Positions 38,161-50,804 of a stretch of 64,000 nucleotides of DNA are shown in pieces. The stretch comes from Chaetorhynchus papuensis (lineage: Eukaryota > Chordata > Aves > Passeriformes > Rhipiduridae), in assembly GCA_013396525.1 (NCBI GenBank), contig VWYX01000211.1, positions 1,015,073-1,079,072 on the forward strand, in the 5' to 3' direction. Each line of letters opens with the position of its first letter. Positions within the stretch are counted from its first letter, which is position 1. A program made the translations under genes and the position numbers. The notes beneath the pieces were generated by a model, which saw nothing but the letters and a program-made list of their open reading frames with translations, was not told where the DNA came from and did no database searches.

Positions 38161-41100
38161 GTATGAAAGTTTTTGCTGCTTTCATACATGTCTCTCAGTA
38201 GGAAAAGACATGCAGTTTTTTAGCAAATAGACAGAATTACTGCTCTTTGTAGGTGGGACCAGGGAGCTCATTGCAGTTCTATGAAACTGTAAATGTCACA
38301 TCTTGGTTTAGTTATGGCTGTTCGAAATCTGTATAAATATTTTCAGGGTGGAAATTCTAGTGGATCTTGTTTGTAGGTTATGTTAAAAGGCCCTCAAAAT
38401 TATGTTGTAACTGAGGGGGGAAATGGTGCTTTATATCATGACCTGAGCATTCTCCAACAGTTTCTCTGATGAAAACAACTGCACATTAGTTTTCAGAAAC
38501 AAGCTGAATACACAGAATTTTCTCTTAATTTTGACATGGTCCTCAGTGCAGATAGAAATTATAATGTACATTGTTCTGTAAGGTGCTTGTACAGTACCTA
38601 CATAATTCAACAAAAAAAAGAAGGACTATAAGATTTGAGATTTAAAGTCAATAGGAGAGTTAAGCCCTCAGCCTTGGGAGAGAGGGGCAGGGTAGTTTGA
38701 TTTTGGAGTTCACGCAAATAGGTAATCTCGAAGGACTGTATGACAAACATTTTTGTCATCTTCTTCATAAGTCATTTCCTTCTTGTGACACCTACTGTTG
38801 CTCATCTTCCCAACAGGGAATTTCACACAGCCCAGTGAAAATACTACAAAAAAAACCCAAGAAAACCAAACAATCCAATAAAACCAGAAGGAAAAGAGTA
38901 GACCAACTGTTCATTCTGTATCCTAAGATGACAGGGCATCAGAAGATCCATTGCTCTGTCATTGGAATAAAACAGACTGTTGGATTTCTTTCAAACCACT
39001 TTCTAATTTCATTAAACTAAATTGTATGCTTTATATTGCTGATGCAGTCACCTATTGTTAGAGTAGTATAATATAAATTCTCATCTCATTGATGGCATTT
39101 TTCTGGTTGCATCTTAAAATCATTTTATTTAATCACCTTTCACTTCTCTGAGTGTGGAAGGTGGGCCGTATTTGTGAAGAGGAAGGAAGTGAAAGTGACT
39201 GAGAAAATTCAGTGAAAGTTACCCTCTTCCATAATTTTGATGAAACTTCTCTGAAATTGTCTGGAGCCTGCTATAAATACATGAATCTTCCATGCTTTAT
39301 TTTTAAAATCTTGCCTCTAGTTGTTCCAAAATTGAAATTCTCAGACTTTGCATGAAAAAACTCTTTTTCAGATGTGGTCTGATTCATGGAACTTCTAAAA
39401 ATAGTTTAAGTAAGGCAAAATTTGCTATCAGAAGCAACTTGACCAAAAAATATTACTGAGTTTTCCTGTCAGATAGACAGATAACTAGCTCTTTCTTATT
39501 GCTTGCAAAAGTACGAAGTTATTAGTCAGCTTACAGCTGGCTTCAGTGCTTTAGATGAAACAAAATTTTTAACAACTCTTGTTTTTTAAAAAAACCCCCA
39601 AACGTATTCTTGAGTAATTCAAATCACCTCTAAGCTATTCCTCCTGGTACATTTGATCAAAAATCTTGAGGCTAATAACAGCTAACAACAGAATTATTTG
39701 TCTTTGAAGAGGAAATATTTTTACTTGTCATATACTTTGCTCAAAGAACAAAAAACTTTGAAAAAGATCATATTCATCTTCTTGGCTAGAGAGAAATATT
39801 CAAAATTGGCTGCTATTAGGAACTAACCATTACCTGATAAAATGTTGTAGAGTACAGGTGTCGTGTAACAATGGTGCCAACATCTCATTGCCCTGGCACA
39901 GGTTTTCCACCTTACTTCTGTCAAGAAAAACAGTTTTAGGTATTTATGGTGCCATCATGTGGAGACTTCTGAGCATTGAAGAGCTTGAATTAGAAGAGGT
40001 CTATTACAAGGAAAGGAAATCTGGACCCCAAAACAGTGCTGGTAAACTTGAGCTATAAACCGGTGCTTGATATTAAGAAATCCTAGCTCATTTCTGAGTC
40101 AAACTTTTGATCTGCCTGCCCTACTTAGGTATCTTCTCATGGCAGTCACACAATCTACCAGAACTTATGTATTTTACTTTAAAGAAAAAATGCCCATGAA
40201 TTTTTTTCCGCAACAAGAAAAAATATAATTTTGTCTTAGACTAATGTAGATGAAGAAAAATAATGGCATAGTTAAATAAACATAAATATAAGTCATATAT
40301 TTTCTTCAAAGCATTCATGCTTTTCCCTGGACAGGCTATTCTTGGGTCAAAGTTATGCAGAAACATGCAGGCTGGAAGGTTTTCTGTGAGTATATTGAAA
40401 AGACTAGGTCAAAGTTGCAAATATCCAGGCTTATATAGATGGAGGGAGACAAGTATACTCCTTTATACATAATCCTAAAAAATTCAGAAAAATATTTATC
40501 TAATAGTAATTTTAATATCTTGGGCTTTTTTCCATTTTTTCAAGGACAAGACTATTTAATCTACCTAGGAAGAGACTGAATTAGGTCACTTCCTTTTTTT
40601 CTCCCTAGATTCAAGATGGAATATTGTAATAGTTCCTTTTAATTCCGTGTAGATTGGCCTGCACAGATGCTGTGATTCATCGTGTGAGCCTATTTATGCT
40701 CTTTTATTTTGCTGCGTAGGACAAGTTGTTCTTTATCAGTTCTTTTATGAGCATCCCGTTGAATACCTCTATGCATGCAGAATGGCACATTGTTTCCTAG
40801 ACCATTTTTTAATTTCCTTTCTCAAGACAAAAGGAAAAAATGAGCCCCCTAAACCTGCAATAGATATTTTCCCAGTTTTCTGCTCAAAGCATTGTCCTAG
40901 TCTTTCTTCAGAGAACATAACACTCGTCTTCTGCTGTTTCCAATGAAGAAACCTCTTGGTTGCTGTAACTGATGTCTCAACAGCTGCTTACCAGCTTTTT
41001 TAGATCTCTGTATGATTTTTTTTCTAAGATAAGTTGTCCTCCCATTTGCAGTCTACATTTGAGAATAAGGACTTCTTTTTCTTTAGAGTGTGCCTGCAAG

Positions 41101-42563
41101 AAATTTATACAAGGAATATAAATGTGGTGGAGGTTCTTACCTGTAGCACACTTACACTAAGGTTAAAAAGTAACCTTTTACACAGACTAATCTGCCTAAG
41201 AGGTCAATCTGGATAATTTCTAGGCATGTATCTTATGATTTCACACTACTGTGGAAAAGAAAGCCCTGTTTTTATCATCAAATATTTAATTTACCCATTT
41301 TGATCTTTAGAGTGATCAAGTATTTAGTTTATGGATGTAATTTGAAAAGTACAATTATTGAGGTTTAGATCATATGAAAAATTTTGGTAACTAAAATAGG
41401 TTATCAGGAGATGAAGATTTATGGAAGAGGATGACAGGAAATAATTTTATCTTTCTGAATTTTTTATAAAGTTTTGATGGAGTGATAGATGGGTCTTGAG
41501 TGGACTCTACAGGTGTTTCTGTATGTCTTACTGCAAATATGTTTCGCATCAATATTCAGTCTCTTTTCTCCAGGGTGTTAATTTTGAAAGTTGCAGCCAA
41601 ATTGATGAAATAAGGGGTAGTATAGTATGTGGTATTAGAAAATTATTGTTGCCTTGTGAAGGAAGCTTAGGGAAGGGAGGAATTACATACAGGCAAAAAT
41701 GAATGTGGTAGATAAATTGCAAAATAAACTGCCTAAGAAAGTACAAGTGATCAGGAAGAAAAAGGAAAATATGTGAAATGAGTAAACCAAACAAGATAGT
41801 GGGTTTGGGAAGGATCATTTGCAAGTAGGTAACAACTTCTAGTTGGGTCACATCTTAAAATCCCAAACCTGCCAATTTTTTTTTCCCCAGTACATATTAT
41901 TCTTACATAAAAAGACAAATGAATATTGAGTCTAATGGGCCTCTGAGAACTTACATAGAAAAATTATTATAAAATTACTGCTCAGCCTTTGGTAACAAGA
42001 AGAATGTGGAATCTGGGGGACTGTAGTACTTCATGAACTGTAGTACAGACAGTTACTGGCCTGTGTGACTTTATGTTTTCCAGGGGCAGCATTCTGGCAA
42101 AAATATGGGATTTGTAATGGTTTATTCATCTGGAAAAGACACTATAAACATTATGTTTGATGGCAGTCTGAGACTTGAGGAGGAAAGGCAGTTTCCTTTT
42201 GACCTTAATTTATGTGCTGATAAAATTAACTTTGGATACACAAATGTTTTGCCTTTCAAATTGATTTGTGTACTCAGATTTGCATCAGCAACCCAGTTAC
42301 AAATGAGACACTTCCAAACTTGTCTTAAAATATCCAGTCAAATTGCAGCCCAAGTCAGTGTCTCTTTCAAGCTACAGAAGAAAGATTTAGTAGTTTTTTG
42401 ACACTATCTGGTTACTGAGAAAGTTCTTGAAGAAACATAGGGAGGAGTTGGGAAGATTTCTTTTTCTCAGGAAATTAAGATTAATTTCCTAGAAGGTTGT
42501 TAATGCTAAATGACATCTAATTTATCAGTGCTTTTGATTGTATTTGTGAAAAACTTCTAGTGG

Positions 42564-42595
42564 TAAAGCTAATGGTTTATAAACCATTAGCTTTA
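42564..42595. repeat. Perfect 32-bp palindrome
   Basis: The 16-base arm TAAAGCTAATGGTTTA is followed without spacer by its exact reverse complement. G/T wobble pairs could extend it outward by up to three bases in RNA. No transposon ends or target duplication were seen around it. Confidence 0.95.
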
Positions 42596-42966
42596 TTGAA
42601 TTTGGATGGACAAATAGAAAAAAAAATGGGAGACAAAGGTGTTAAAAGGAGTTTAAATATTGCTGTTATGCTTTGATATTTGTATTGTGTTAGTACATCC
42701 ACAGTTGCAGGTAGCAGTGGCACGAACATGTACGCAGAGAGATGATCACAGCCACGGGGTTGAAAGTCCAAAATATGACAGTAGCACATTAATGAAAAAA
42801 ATAATATAAGGAGAGCCAAGAAAAAGTTAACAAGTCTGGTTAATATGACACATGACTTTGAAGGTAAATTAATCATCTTATATGGGTCAATAAGGTTTAC
42901 AGACTTTACAGCTAACATATTCCAGACTTTCAGAGTTTCTCTGCTTTGGAGGGGAAGGAAAAGGAA

Positions 42967-42990
42967 AAACAAACAAACAAACAAACAAAC
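42967..42990. repeat. (AAAC)6 microsatellite
   Basis: Six exact copies of AAAC preceded by an A/G-rich stretch. Confidence 0.95.
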
Positions 42991-45883
42991 CCCAACTTGT
43001 TGAGTACATAAGCTAAACAAATACCTTTTGAAAAAGAGATTTATTGTTCAAATTAAAATTGTGACTGAGCGGTCTGTCAGAGGCTGCCAGAAAGGTTTAT
43101 CCCAGCATACCTAGTGAAAGTAAATACAGAATTACTGCTGAAGGTTATGGGACTGTTCTGGGCTCAGAGCACACAGAGGTCGGAGATTACAGGTATATAT
43201 ACTGTGATAAGCAGAATTTTTTACAGCACTGATGCTCTTGAGAATGGGAAAGTAACACCAAAATCGTCATAAAATCACAGTAAAAACCAAGAACAAATGT
43301 GAGTTTTTTCCTTTCCTTTAAGGCAAATCTAGGGACAAACTGAAATATTAATAGGTAGGGATGTTTCCACTATTATTATAATTACTCTTGTTTACTTATG
43401 GGGCACAGTGTGGGTGCATGAGTCTGTTTTCTGACACAGCAAAAATGATGTACAGCTTGACTTGCATTATTTTTCAGTTGCAAACCACTCCTTGGTAAAA
43501 TTTGCCAATCATATTAAATGCTGTAGACTGATTTCTTACATTATTGGAAATTAAGGAGTGTGAAATAAAACTGATTTTTAAAAAATTTCCATTTTACGCA
43601 ACATTTTTTTTCAGTACTATTTTTCTTTTTACCTAGGTTTTTCTTCACAGAAATATCATTTAATAGGCATTCCATCCGTGGTGTAATAATAGTTCTCATC
43701 TGTATTCCCTAAATAATTATAAAAAACCCTCAGGTTTGACAGAGATGTAAAAGGAGTGTTCTATTTTTCATAATTCTCCACCTGTGTTCTTATCATAAAA
43801 CAGCATTTAACTGTGCCTTTTGAGGTTTTAGCTCTTGTTTAAATCTCAAGAGACTGTTAGCAAGTTAAAAGGGTCTTCCCATATTTTTCATTAATAAAAA
43901 TAAGTATCAAAAGCAATAACAATTTTAAGTTATTTTGTGAGACTGGTCATGGATGAAAGGAGTGTGGTAAGTCATAATCGTAGCATCACTGTGGTGCCTG
44001 CTACAGGCCAGAATCTGGCAGTGGTCAGCACTGTGTATACGTGCCCATAAAGGCACTATCCCAGCCCTAAATACCTTGCAAACTCCATGGAACAAACAAA
44101 AAGAAAGCTATGAGTGAACAATTTTCAATATGAAGAACTGATGAAGGGCAGAATTTGCTAAGGGCTGCAATGTAACTTTGTAGTAGTTGGACTCTACTGA
44201 GTGACACCAGTGACATCCTTCTGAAGGTAATAAAATCAAAAGTACCTCTGCTATTCATTGTACTTACCATCAAACATAAAATGTGAAATGCCCAAACCTT
44301 GAGCTTCCTGATTTAGTTTTATATTGTCTCACAGCAAGGGACTAATGGTGAATTTTCCTTATGTATATGAAGTTTTAGATAATTGGTTCTACAAATATAT
44401 CTTTCAATAATCTTGAAAAGAATTTTTTTACCTTTGAGTTCCTTTCATTATGTGCCAATAGCATTATATAATCAAAATTAGCAAACTAGTATACCTAGCA
44501 TGAAATAACTCCTGTACTTTGTGCTTACCTCCTGTAGTGAATTCTATTATGAAGCTGTCATTTACTGCCTTCCTGTGGCATATATAAACACTTTCTGACT
44601 CAGCAATATCCAAAGATCCTCCGTTTTTTTCAGGCTTATGTCTGAGTGATGTCTGTCCTAGACCTTACAATAATGTGAACAGGTGGGGGGAAAAAAATCA
44701 ACATTTGAAGGAGAAAAAGCCAAATGGTTTGGTGGTAGGATGCGTCTGAACACATACAGAGAGGTTGGTATTGTTAAAACAATTGAGGAAGGGAAAGATC
44801 TATTAATGGTTATAATGCAGATGAGAAGTACAAAGATGTAGAATAAATGTTGCTTGTGCAGATGTTTGCAGCCCATCCATGGGATTCATGCATTGTGATT
44901 CTAGCAATACAACTAGATCTTCACTGCCTGACAGTTTAGTCTTAATGTTTAAAGATCTCATTTGTGTGAAGTGGGGAAAAACATCTGGGAAGATGTTAAT
45001 AAACTGTTCTTATCTGTAAACACATATAAATAGGACTGTCCTATATATAAAAAATTGTGGTTTTCCCATATATGTGTAGAAAATGGAACGTAGATTAAAT
45101 CTTTCCGACAATGTTTTATTTTCCTCTCTAATTTTTATGGCTGTGAAGATGCATGATAATATTTGCCAAAAAATAAATGTTTGCTCTCAGAAACCGGAAT
45201 TTTTATATTAGAAAAATATCAATGAACTGGTATCAAGTTCTGTTACACAAGCTGGCCTTTAATTTGCATGGTATTTTCAAGGAGTCCCTTAAAGCAAAAC
45301 ATTGCCAGCTGGAAGTACTTCTTAATGTAACTTACTATTCACTCTTGCAGTCATTCTTTTTATTCCAGATTGTACCTCATAATGTTATACCAACATTATA
45401 ATTGAAAAATCTAATGGAAACAATTAGCATCAGAAATGCTTCATGTGTAATATGTTCTTGTACTTGTACAGATTGTGGCATGACTCCTTAAAGGAGAACA
45501 GTAATATTTTTAACCCTGTCCAAATGTGGGCTTTCAACAAAGAGCTATGGCAGTGCTTTGGAAAAAAAAGTCCTTTTGAGTAATCAATCCTTCCTGTTCT
45601 CTTATCCTCATTTCCATCCCCTGCTTTACTGAGAACATAAAACTTATACTTCTTTTCATTCTTCAAGAATTTATTTACTTTTAGAAGCTGACAAGTTAAG
45701 CAAGTAAACAGAGGCTAAGGTCAGATCAACAGGTAGATCTAAAGAAGATTTAAGGCTTGACTATTTGACTCCAGCCTAAGCTAGCATTTCTTATTTTAAA
45801 TACACATCACAGTGAGCATCACAGTCACCTGATGATTCCATCACTGTAAATTTCAGTCCTAGTCACAAGGGTCATTGAGTGGT

Positions 45884-47200
45884 AGAATGAATCATAAAAT
45901 GGTTTGGCACCAAAGGGGCCTTCAAACACTGTCCAGTTCCAGTGCCCCTGCTGTGGTCAGTGACATCTTCCACTCCACCAAGTTGCTCCAGGCTCCATCC
46001 AACCTGCCTTGAACACTTTCAGGGGTGATGAATTGACTTCTCTGGGAAACATCCAGAGAATGTTGCCACCTCATTACCACCTCCTGAGTAAAGAGTTTCC
46101 TCCCAAAATCTAACTCAAATCTCTTCTCTTTCAGTTTAAAGCTATTCCCACTTGTTCTATCATCACACGCCTGTGTAAAAAGTCTCTTTCCAGTTGTTTT
46201 TAGGCCCCCTTTAGGTACTGCAAGGTTGTTATGGTGTGTGCCTGGAACCTTCGCTTCTCCAAGTGGAAAAACCCCAACTCCCTTAGCCTGTCTTCATAGG
46301 AGAGGTGCTCCAGTCCTCTGATCACCTATGTGGTCTACCTCTGGACTTCCTCCAAAAGGACCATGCCCTTCCTATGATGAGGACCTCAGAGACGGACACA
46401 GTGCTCCAAGTAGGGTCTCACCACAGCAGAGGGGCGAATCCCCTCCCTCGACCTGCTGCCCAAGTATTTTTGGATGCAGCCCAAAATACGATTGTCTTTC
46501 TTGGCTGTGATCATTCACTGTTGGCCCATGTCCAGCTTCTTGTCCACCAGAGCCCCCAAGTCCTTCTCCACAGAGTGCTCTCAGTGAGTTGGTGAGTTGT
46601 TTGCAGAGTCTGTGCTCATGTCTGGGATTGCCCAGACTCAGGTGCAGCACCTGGCCTTGTTGAACCTCATGAAGGTGACCTGGGCCCACTTATTGAGCTT
46701 GTCCAGGTCCCTCTGGGTGGCATCCTGTCCTTCTGTTGTGTCAGTTGCACTGCTGAGCTTTGCATCATCTACAAATCTGCTGAGGGTTCACTGGATCTCA
46801 TTTTTTATGTCATTGATAAAGATATTAAAGAACATTCATTCCAAGACAGAGCCCTGAGGGAAAACTCTGGTCACCAGCCTCTACCTGGACAAAGAAAGGT
46901 TGATCACAACTCTCTGGCTGCACCCATCCATCCAATTCCTAATGCACCAAATTGTCCATCCTTCAAATCAATTTCTCTTCAATTTAGAGATATGGATGTC
47001 ATGTGGGACCATGTCAAAGGCCTTGAAAAGGTCTGGGTAGAGGACATCAGTCAGTCTTTCCTCATCAACTGTTTCAGTCATTCCATCATAGAAGACTACC
47101 ATTTTCCATGGATAAATCATCCCTTTAAGGATTCCATTGCCTGTCCTCTTAGCTTGAATTAGTTCTTCCTTGGTTTCCAACTTCACCAAAAGACCTGACC
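45884..47200 (-). mobile_element. CR1 LINE, 1.3 kb including reverse-transcriptase blocks and 3' UTR
   Basis: This is the longest CR1 copy in the window. The plus strand opens with agaatgaatcataaaatgg (decayed 3' terminus) and runs through antisense 3' UTR and pol. In minus-strand translation, VVFYDGMTETVDEERLTDV and FKAFDMVPHDIHISKLKR match the CR1 RT block normally reading LVAFYDGVT...LDFCKAFDTVPHNILVSKLER. Further on, RFVDDAKLS replaces FADDTKLS, and QRDLDKLNKWAQVTFMRFNKA follows. The catalytic DD pair survives but the frame is broken by many indels. The 5' end fades near 47200 within the second RT block. It is a 5'-truncated, inactive copy. Confidence 0.92.
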
Positions 47201-49094
47201 AATAATCAATTGTTCTGCCTTAAGTAGAACACTATTAGAACTGAAAGTAATAATGAGGAACAATTGCTCTGGACTTACTTGATCTGGTTGTAACCTCTGT
47301 GCTTCTGCTTGGAATAACTGCAAAGCACTTCAAGTCAGCATGCTATAGCAGTTATCCTGTCCAGAAGAGTGAAAACAAATTTCAAGTAATCAGTGCTGAG
47401 AAGAACAGGAAAGGTTCAGGAAACCTTCCTGAGGTCCAGGAAACAAGAAATGGGCCTTCACAACTCCTTGTTAACAGCCTTTTGCAGTAAACTTGGTTTT
47501 CCAGCAAGAGCATCTTGCTGAAGATAACATGTTATATTGATATTGGTATAAAATAGGTTAGAGAGAAGCTTTATGCATAATTTAAGTTATTCTTTTAGAG
47601 AAAATACAAGTAAGCTGATGGATTCAGAGAAAAATATCTCTACATGGTAGCAAAGAAATAGCTACTGTAGCTACTTACCTGAAATATCTTTTCCCAGTGG
47701 CCCAATTAACTTTATAGTGTGGCAGTAAGACTCAATTTTTTTCCCCATCAGAAAAGGTTTTTATCCTCTGAATTATACAGTGACCTTGTTTATATCATAA
47801 ACTCAAAAATAAGGTGACAATTCTATCATGTATTTCATGGAAAACATTTCAAAAAAGAAACTTGAAGCTGTAAGATAAAGTAGAGGCTTTTAGATAATAG
47901 GTATTGCATATTTGGTGTTTTTGAAAAAGTGACTAAGTGTGTCACTTTTCTTAAATTCAAGTATTTTGAGGGAAAGTGAAGAGACTATAAAATGCAAATG
48001 TAAAATTAATTTGTTTTGCAGTTATCTATTTTTAGAAACAGAGCAGCCTCCACAATTACTTCTCTCTAAATGAAATGCAAAAAAAATCCTGCCATCTCTA
48101 TGGAGCATTATGATTTCCAGCAGTGCCATTTGATTTTTGGCAGCAGGAATGCCTGAGAACAGCAAAATAAACCAAAACCCTTTTTTTTTTTTTGTGATGG
48201 CTAAGTGCTTTAGTAATCGCGTGTGTCCGATTCCTGATCATATTTCAGAGTGGAGTTTTTTCTCTATACTCAAAGTCGGTGGCACTTGAATAGGTTGGGA
48301 GGAAGACTGGGACACTGGAAAGTTTCATTAATGACTCATCAGAGAACTGTCTGGCTTCCCTGTTGTGGAACAGCTACAGGAAATACACTTTGAGGAAATA
48401 CATTACTTAGATTACTGTTTAAGTCAAGTACATCCTTATTTGCTGTGATGTTAGGCTGCTCAACACTAGACTTTGTAGGTGCCTAGGAGTAATGCAAAGC
48501 TTAAGCAGACCTAAAACAGGGTGCAAAATTCAAAAACCCTTGGAAAGAATGGCATGGCAAGATTTCCAATTAAGTTATATTCAGAGAACTGTATTTCAGA
48601 GAAAGAGATGATCCAAGTACCTCTTCAGGTCCAAATCAAATAGACATTAAATAAAGTGAATAAAATTAACTGTCTTTCAGTTTATGCTATTTTGCTTCAG
48701 AACAATTTTTCCAGGGCAAGTCATGAATGAGACCACTGTAAGAAGTCCAAAGCTGAATTTGTGACTTGTCATGTGAACAAAAAGCTGGCTCTGACAGCAA
48801 TCAGGTGTTTACTAATTTGCTTTTCAGTCCTGTTCATGGGCTTGCCCAGCAGACCCATCAGACAAGTAATGGCTTTTAAATAACTGGAGTTCTTAGAGAC
48901 TCAGAACCAAAGATTAAGAACTGGTAATGGCTCTTTTCAGCCATCTTTCCCACCATTTTTCTCTTTAACCTGCTGCATACTCTGGTCTTGCAAATATTTA
49001 GGTTGGGCTTTTGTGTATTCTACTGGTAATATTCACCCTGACACATGGTAAGATTGTCTAAACTAAATAAATTTTATTTTATGACAAAAGAACA
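47201..49094. other. AT-rich non-coding DNA
   Basis: No recognised repeat. A T-run of about 14 bases lies at 48180-48193. A donor-like acttacctg at 47685-47693, read on the minus strand, was examined and not accepted as an exon boundary. Confidence 0.5.
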
Positions 49095-49114
49095 ATATAA
49101 AAGTCATAGGGTTT

Positions 49115-49120
49115 TTTATT
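49115..49120 (-). terminator. Candidate polyadenylation signal AATAAA for the minus-strand gene
   Basis: AATAAA on the minus strand, about 746 bases beyond the stop codon at 49866-49868. A second AATAAA (49073-49078) lies 42 bases further on. No closer AATAAA was seen between the stop and this point. Confidence 0.35.
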
Positions 49121-49865
49121 GTCTTTAATGCTTGCATGCAAGGCAAGCATACTGGAAAAAAAATTACTGCATTCTATGGTAAAAATTCATATGTTACACA
49201 GTAAGGTGCTATTGTGAAGATTTTATTATGCAATCTTGCGCAACACCCAGAGAAAAACTTATTGAAGTTTCAACAAATACTATAGGCACGTTAAGTTGTT
49301 AAAAGAAACTAAGGTGATTAAAATGACAGTTTACACAGCATAACTGCTCTTAGGATTTATATTCAAGGAGCCACCAGTAACTCAACTAGATAAGATCCTG
49401 CAAGAATATATTGCTTTGATATAAATTTTAATATTTTTGGCAAACACCACAGGGCTTCAACATAAAGGGCAGTACAAATCCAATACAACATTCGTGTCAT
49501 TTGAATGATATTGGTATCCATAAATTGAAACTACTATCACATTAAAATGTGCTTCACAGTAAGTTGATAAAACTAATAAGGTCTTTCTGAAGGAAAAAAC
49601 CTCTCTGCTATAGGACACAAAAAGATTTTAGAAAATACTTTGGGTTATTTGCAGCTGTTTTACCAGCACTGCAGAATGCTGATGATATTCACAAATATCT
49701 ATTCAATGCCTCTAATTTATGTGAATGCTGTTAATGTAAAAACTTGGCTTTTATCCAGTATTAGTTCCTTCTTTACTTGAACACAATACCATCACCTGAA
49801 ACAGAAAAACTCTGTGACAAGCTAAAAGGTTTAAATATTATTATGAAATACTGCATTTGTTTGTT
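49121..49865 (-). other. Possible 3' untranslated region of the minus-strand terminal exon
   Basis: Inferred only from its position between the stop codon at 49866 and the AATAAA signal at 49115. The sequence is AT-rich and featureless apart from short A/T runs. Confidence 0.35.
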
Positions 49866-50032
49866 TCAGAACTTATTTTCAAGATCTTGTAATAGCTGTT
49901 CCCTGGAAAATATATGACCTGGTGGCTGAGGTGAACTGTAATTGCTCTGGTTTCTTTGGTCTGCCTGCAGCTCCCGCTGGGCTACCACAGCCCTTCTTTG
50001 CACACATGTAATCAGCTCAGAACATCCTTCAT
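49866..50032 (-). CDS. Candidate terminal coding exon of an unidentified gene (C-terminal 54 residues)
   Basis: On the minus strand a strong acceptor (cttcctcaagtacctcttcc, then tctctcag) precedes 167 bases open in one frame to a TGA. After one residue split across the junction, the peptide reads EGCSELITCVQRRAVVAQRE, LQADQRNQSNYSSPQPPGH, IFSREQLLQDLENKF, stop. The exon enters with two bases of a codon, so the preceding exon must end with one. Its GC content of about 46% and balanced charged/polar composition contrast with the AT-rich surroundings, and AATAAA signals follow 750-790 bases downstream. The N-terminal half (CVQRRAVVAQRELQADQRN) could be helical or coiled coil. I do not recognise the gene. 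Upstream exons should lie to the right of 50032 and none there is certain. There is no in-frame start codon, as expected for an internal splice entry. Confidence 0.6.
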
Positions 50033-50477
50033 CTGAGAGAGGAAGAGGTACTTGAGGAAGGCAATATAAAATGCATGACTATTTTTAATTGAAAGCAGTC
50101 TATTATGAATTTATTATTTTTCTTTTGACTTAGGGAATTACATGAAATTTTTGTGTTTTCCGGTAAAAAAGGAATTGTTGGGAACACGTAAGAACTCAGT
50201 GTTCACATGAATTTTTTCTTTTTATAATCAATCTCAAGAAAGATTTTGGTAAAAATTACAGTCAGACCTATGGAGGTGAGCAGGCAGCAGTGCAAAGAAA
50301 GCACAGAGGTATTTACATGGCCTAGGCACTGCTGAAAGGTTCAGCACATGGTCTTGTTTGACTTTTACAAGAAAAAAGAGAAACTAGGCTAATAACAATG
50401 TTTAAAGGCTTATCTAAAAAATGTTTTGAATTTGAAAGTGTCGGGTAAATTTCTGGAACATTTCTACATTTCTGATA

Positions 50478-50500
50478 TTAAGGTGCTGCCAGCACCTTAA
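50478..50500. repeat. Inverted repeat, 11-bp arms with one-base centre
   Basis: TTAAGGTGCTG, then C, then the exact reverse complement CAGCACCTTAA. Confidence 0.95.
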
Positions 50501-50770
50501 GGCTCTTGGGGAAAATGTTTAATAAGGCATTATTTTTAAATGTTCTGTAATTTGCCTGGTATGTACTTATCTTTTGAAGAGTTGTTACATCATTTGGAGT
50601 CTAATTTTAATCACTGAAGGATGAAATGGGAGAATTTTAATCCTGCTTTAAGTGCTCATTTCAATACAGCATTAACTGTAGTGTTGCTACTGATACCTCT
50701 GTAATATATCTGACAAAGGCAGCTTGAACAAGTTGGATCAATCAATCACTTCAGACTCAATGAACATTCT

Positions 50771-50804
50771 TTTTCCAACCATGTTTTCTTACATGGTTGG
50801 AAAA
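50771..50804. repeat. Hairpin with perfect 13-bp stem and 8-base loop
   Basis: Arm ttttccaaccatg, loop ttttctta, arm catggttggaaaa. The stem does not extend beyond 13 pairs, which is too short for a typical microRNA precursor. Confidence 0.95.

Larger units (their letters stand above)
38161..45883. other. AT-rich non-coding DNA, possibly intron or intergenic
   Basis: No recognised transposon. It contains a perfect 32-bp palindrome (42564-42595), an (AAAC)6 repeat (42967-42990) and a weak exon-like signal (41087-41161). If the exon at 38090 and the minus-strand exon at 49866 are both real, the 3' end of the plus-strand gene should lie in or beyond this region. Confidence 0.5.

Noticed and set aside
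42577..43020. 147-codon minus-strand open frame
   Set aside because: Its start lies in the (AAAC)n repeat, giving low-complexity C/L/F/V residues. It crosses the palindrome and has no domain or protein-like composition. A frame this long is expected occasionally in 64 kb.
47691..47765. Minus-strand donor (CAG followed by gtaagtag) with a short open frame
   Set aside because: The donor is excellent, but no acceptor with a pyrimidine tract bounds the frame and an in-frame stop lies just upstream.
50771..50804. MicroRNA precursor
   Set aside because: The stem is only 13 pairs and cannot be extended. A precursor needs roughly 25-30 pairs.
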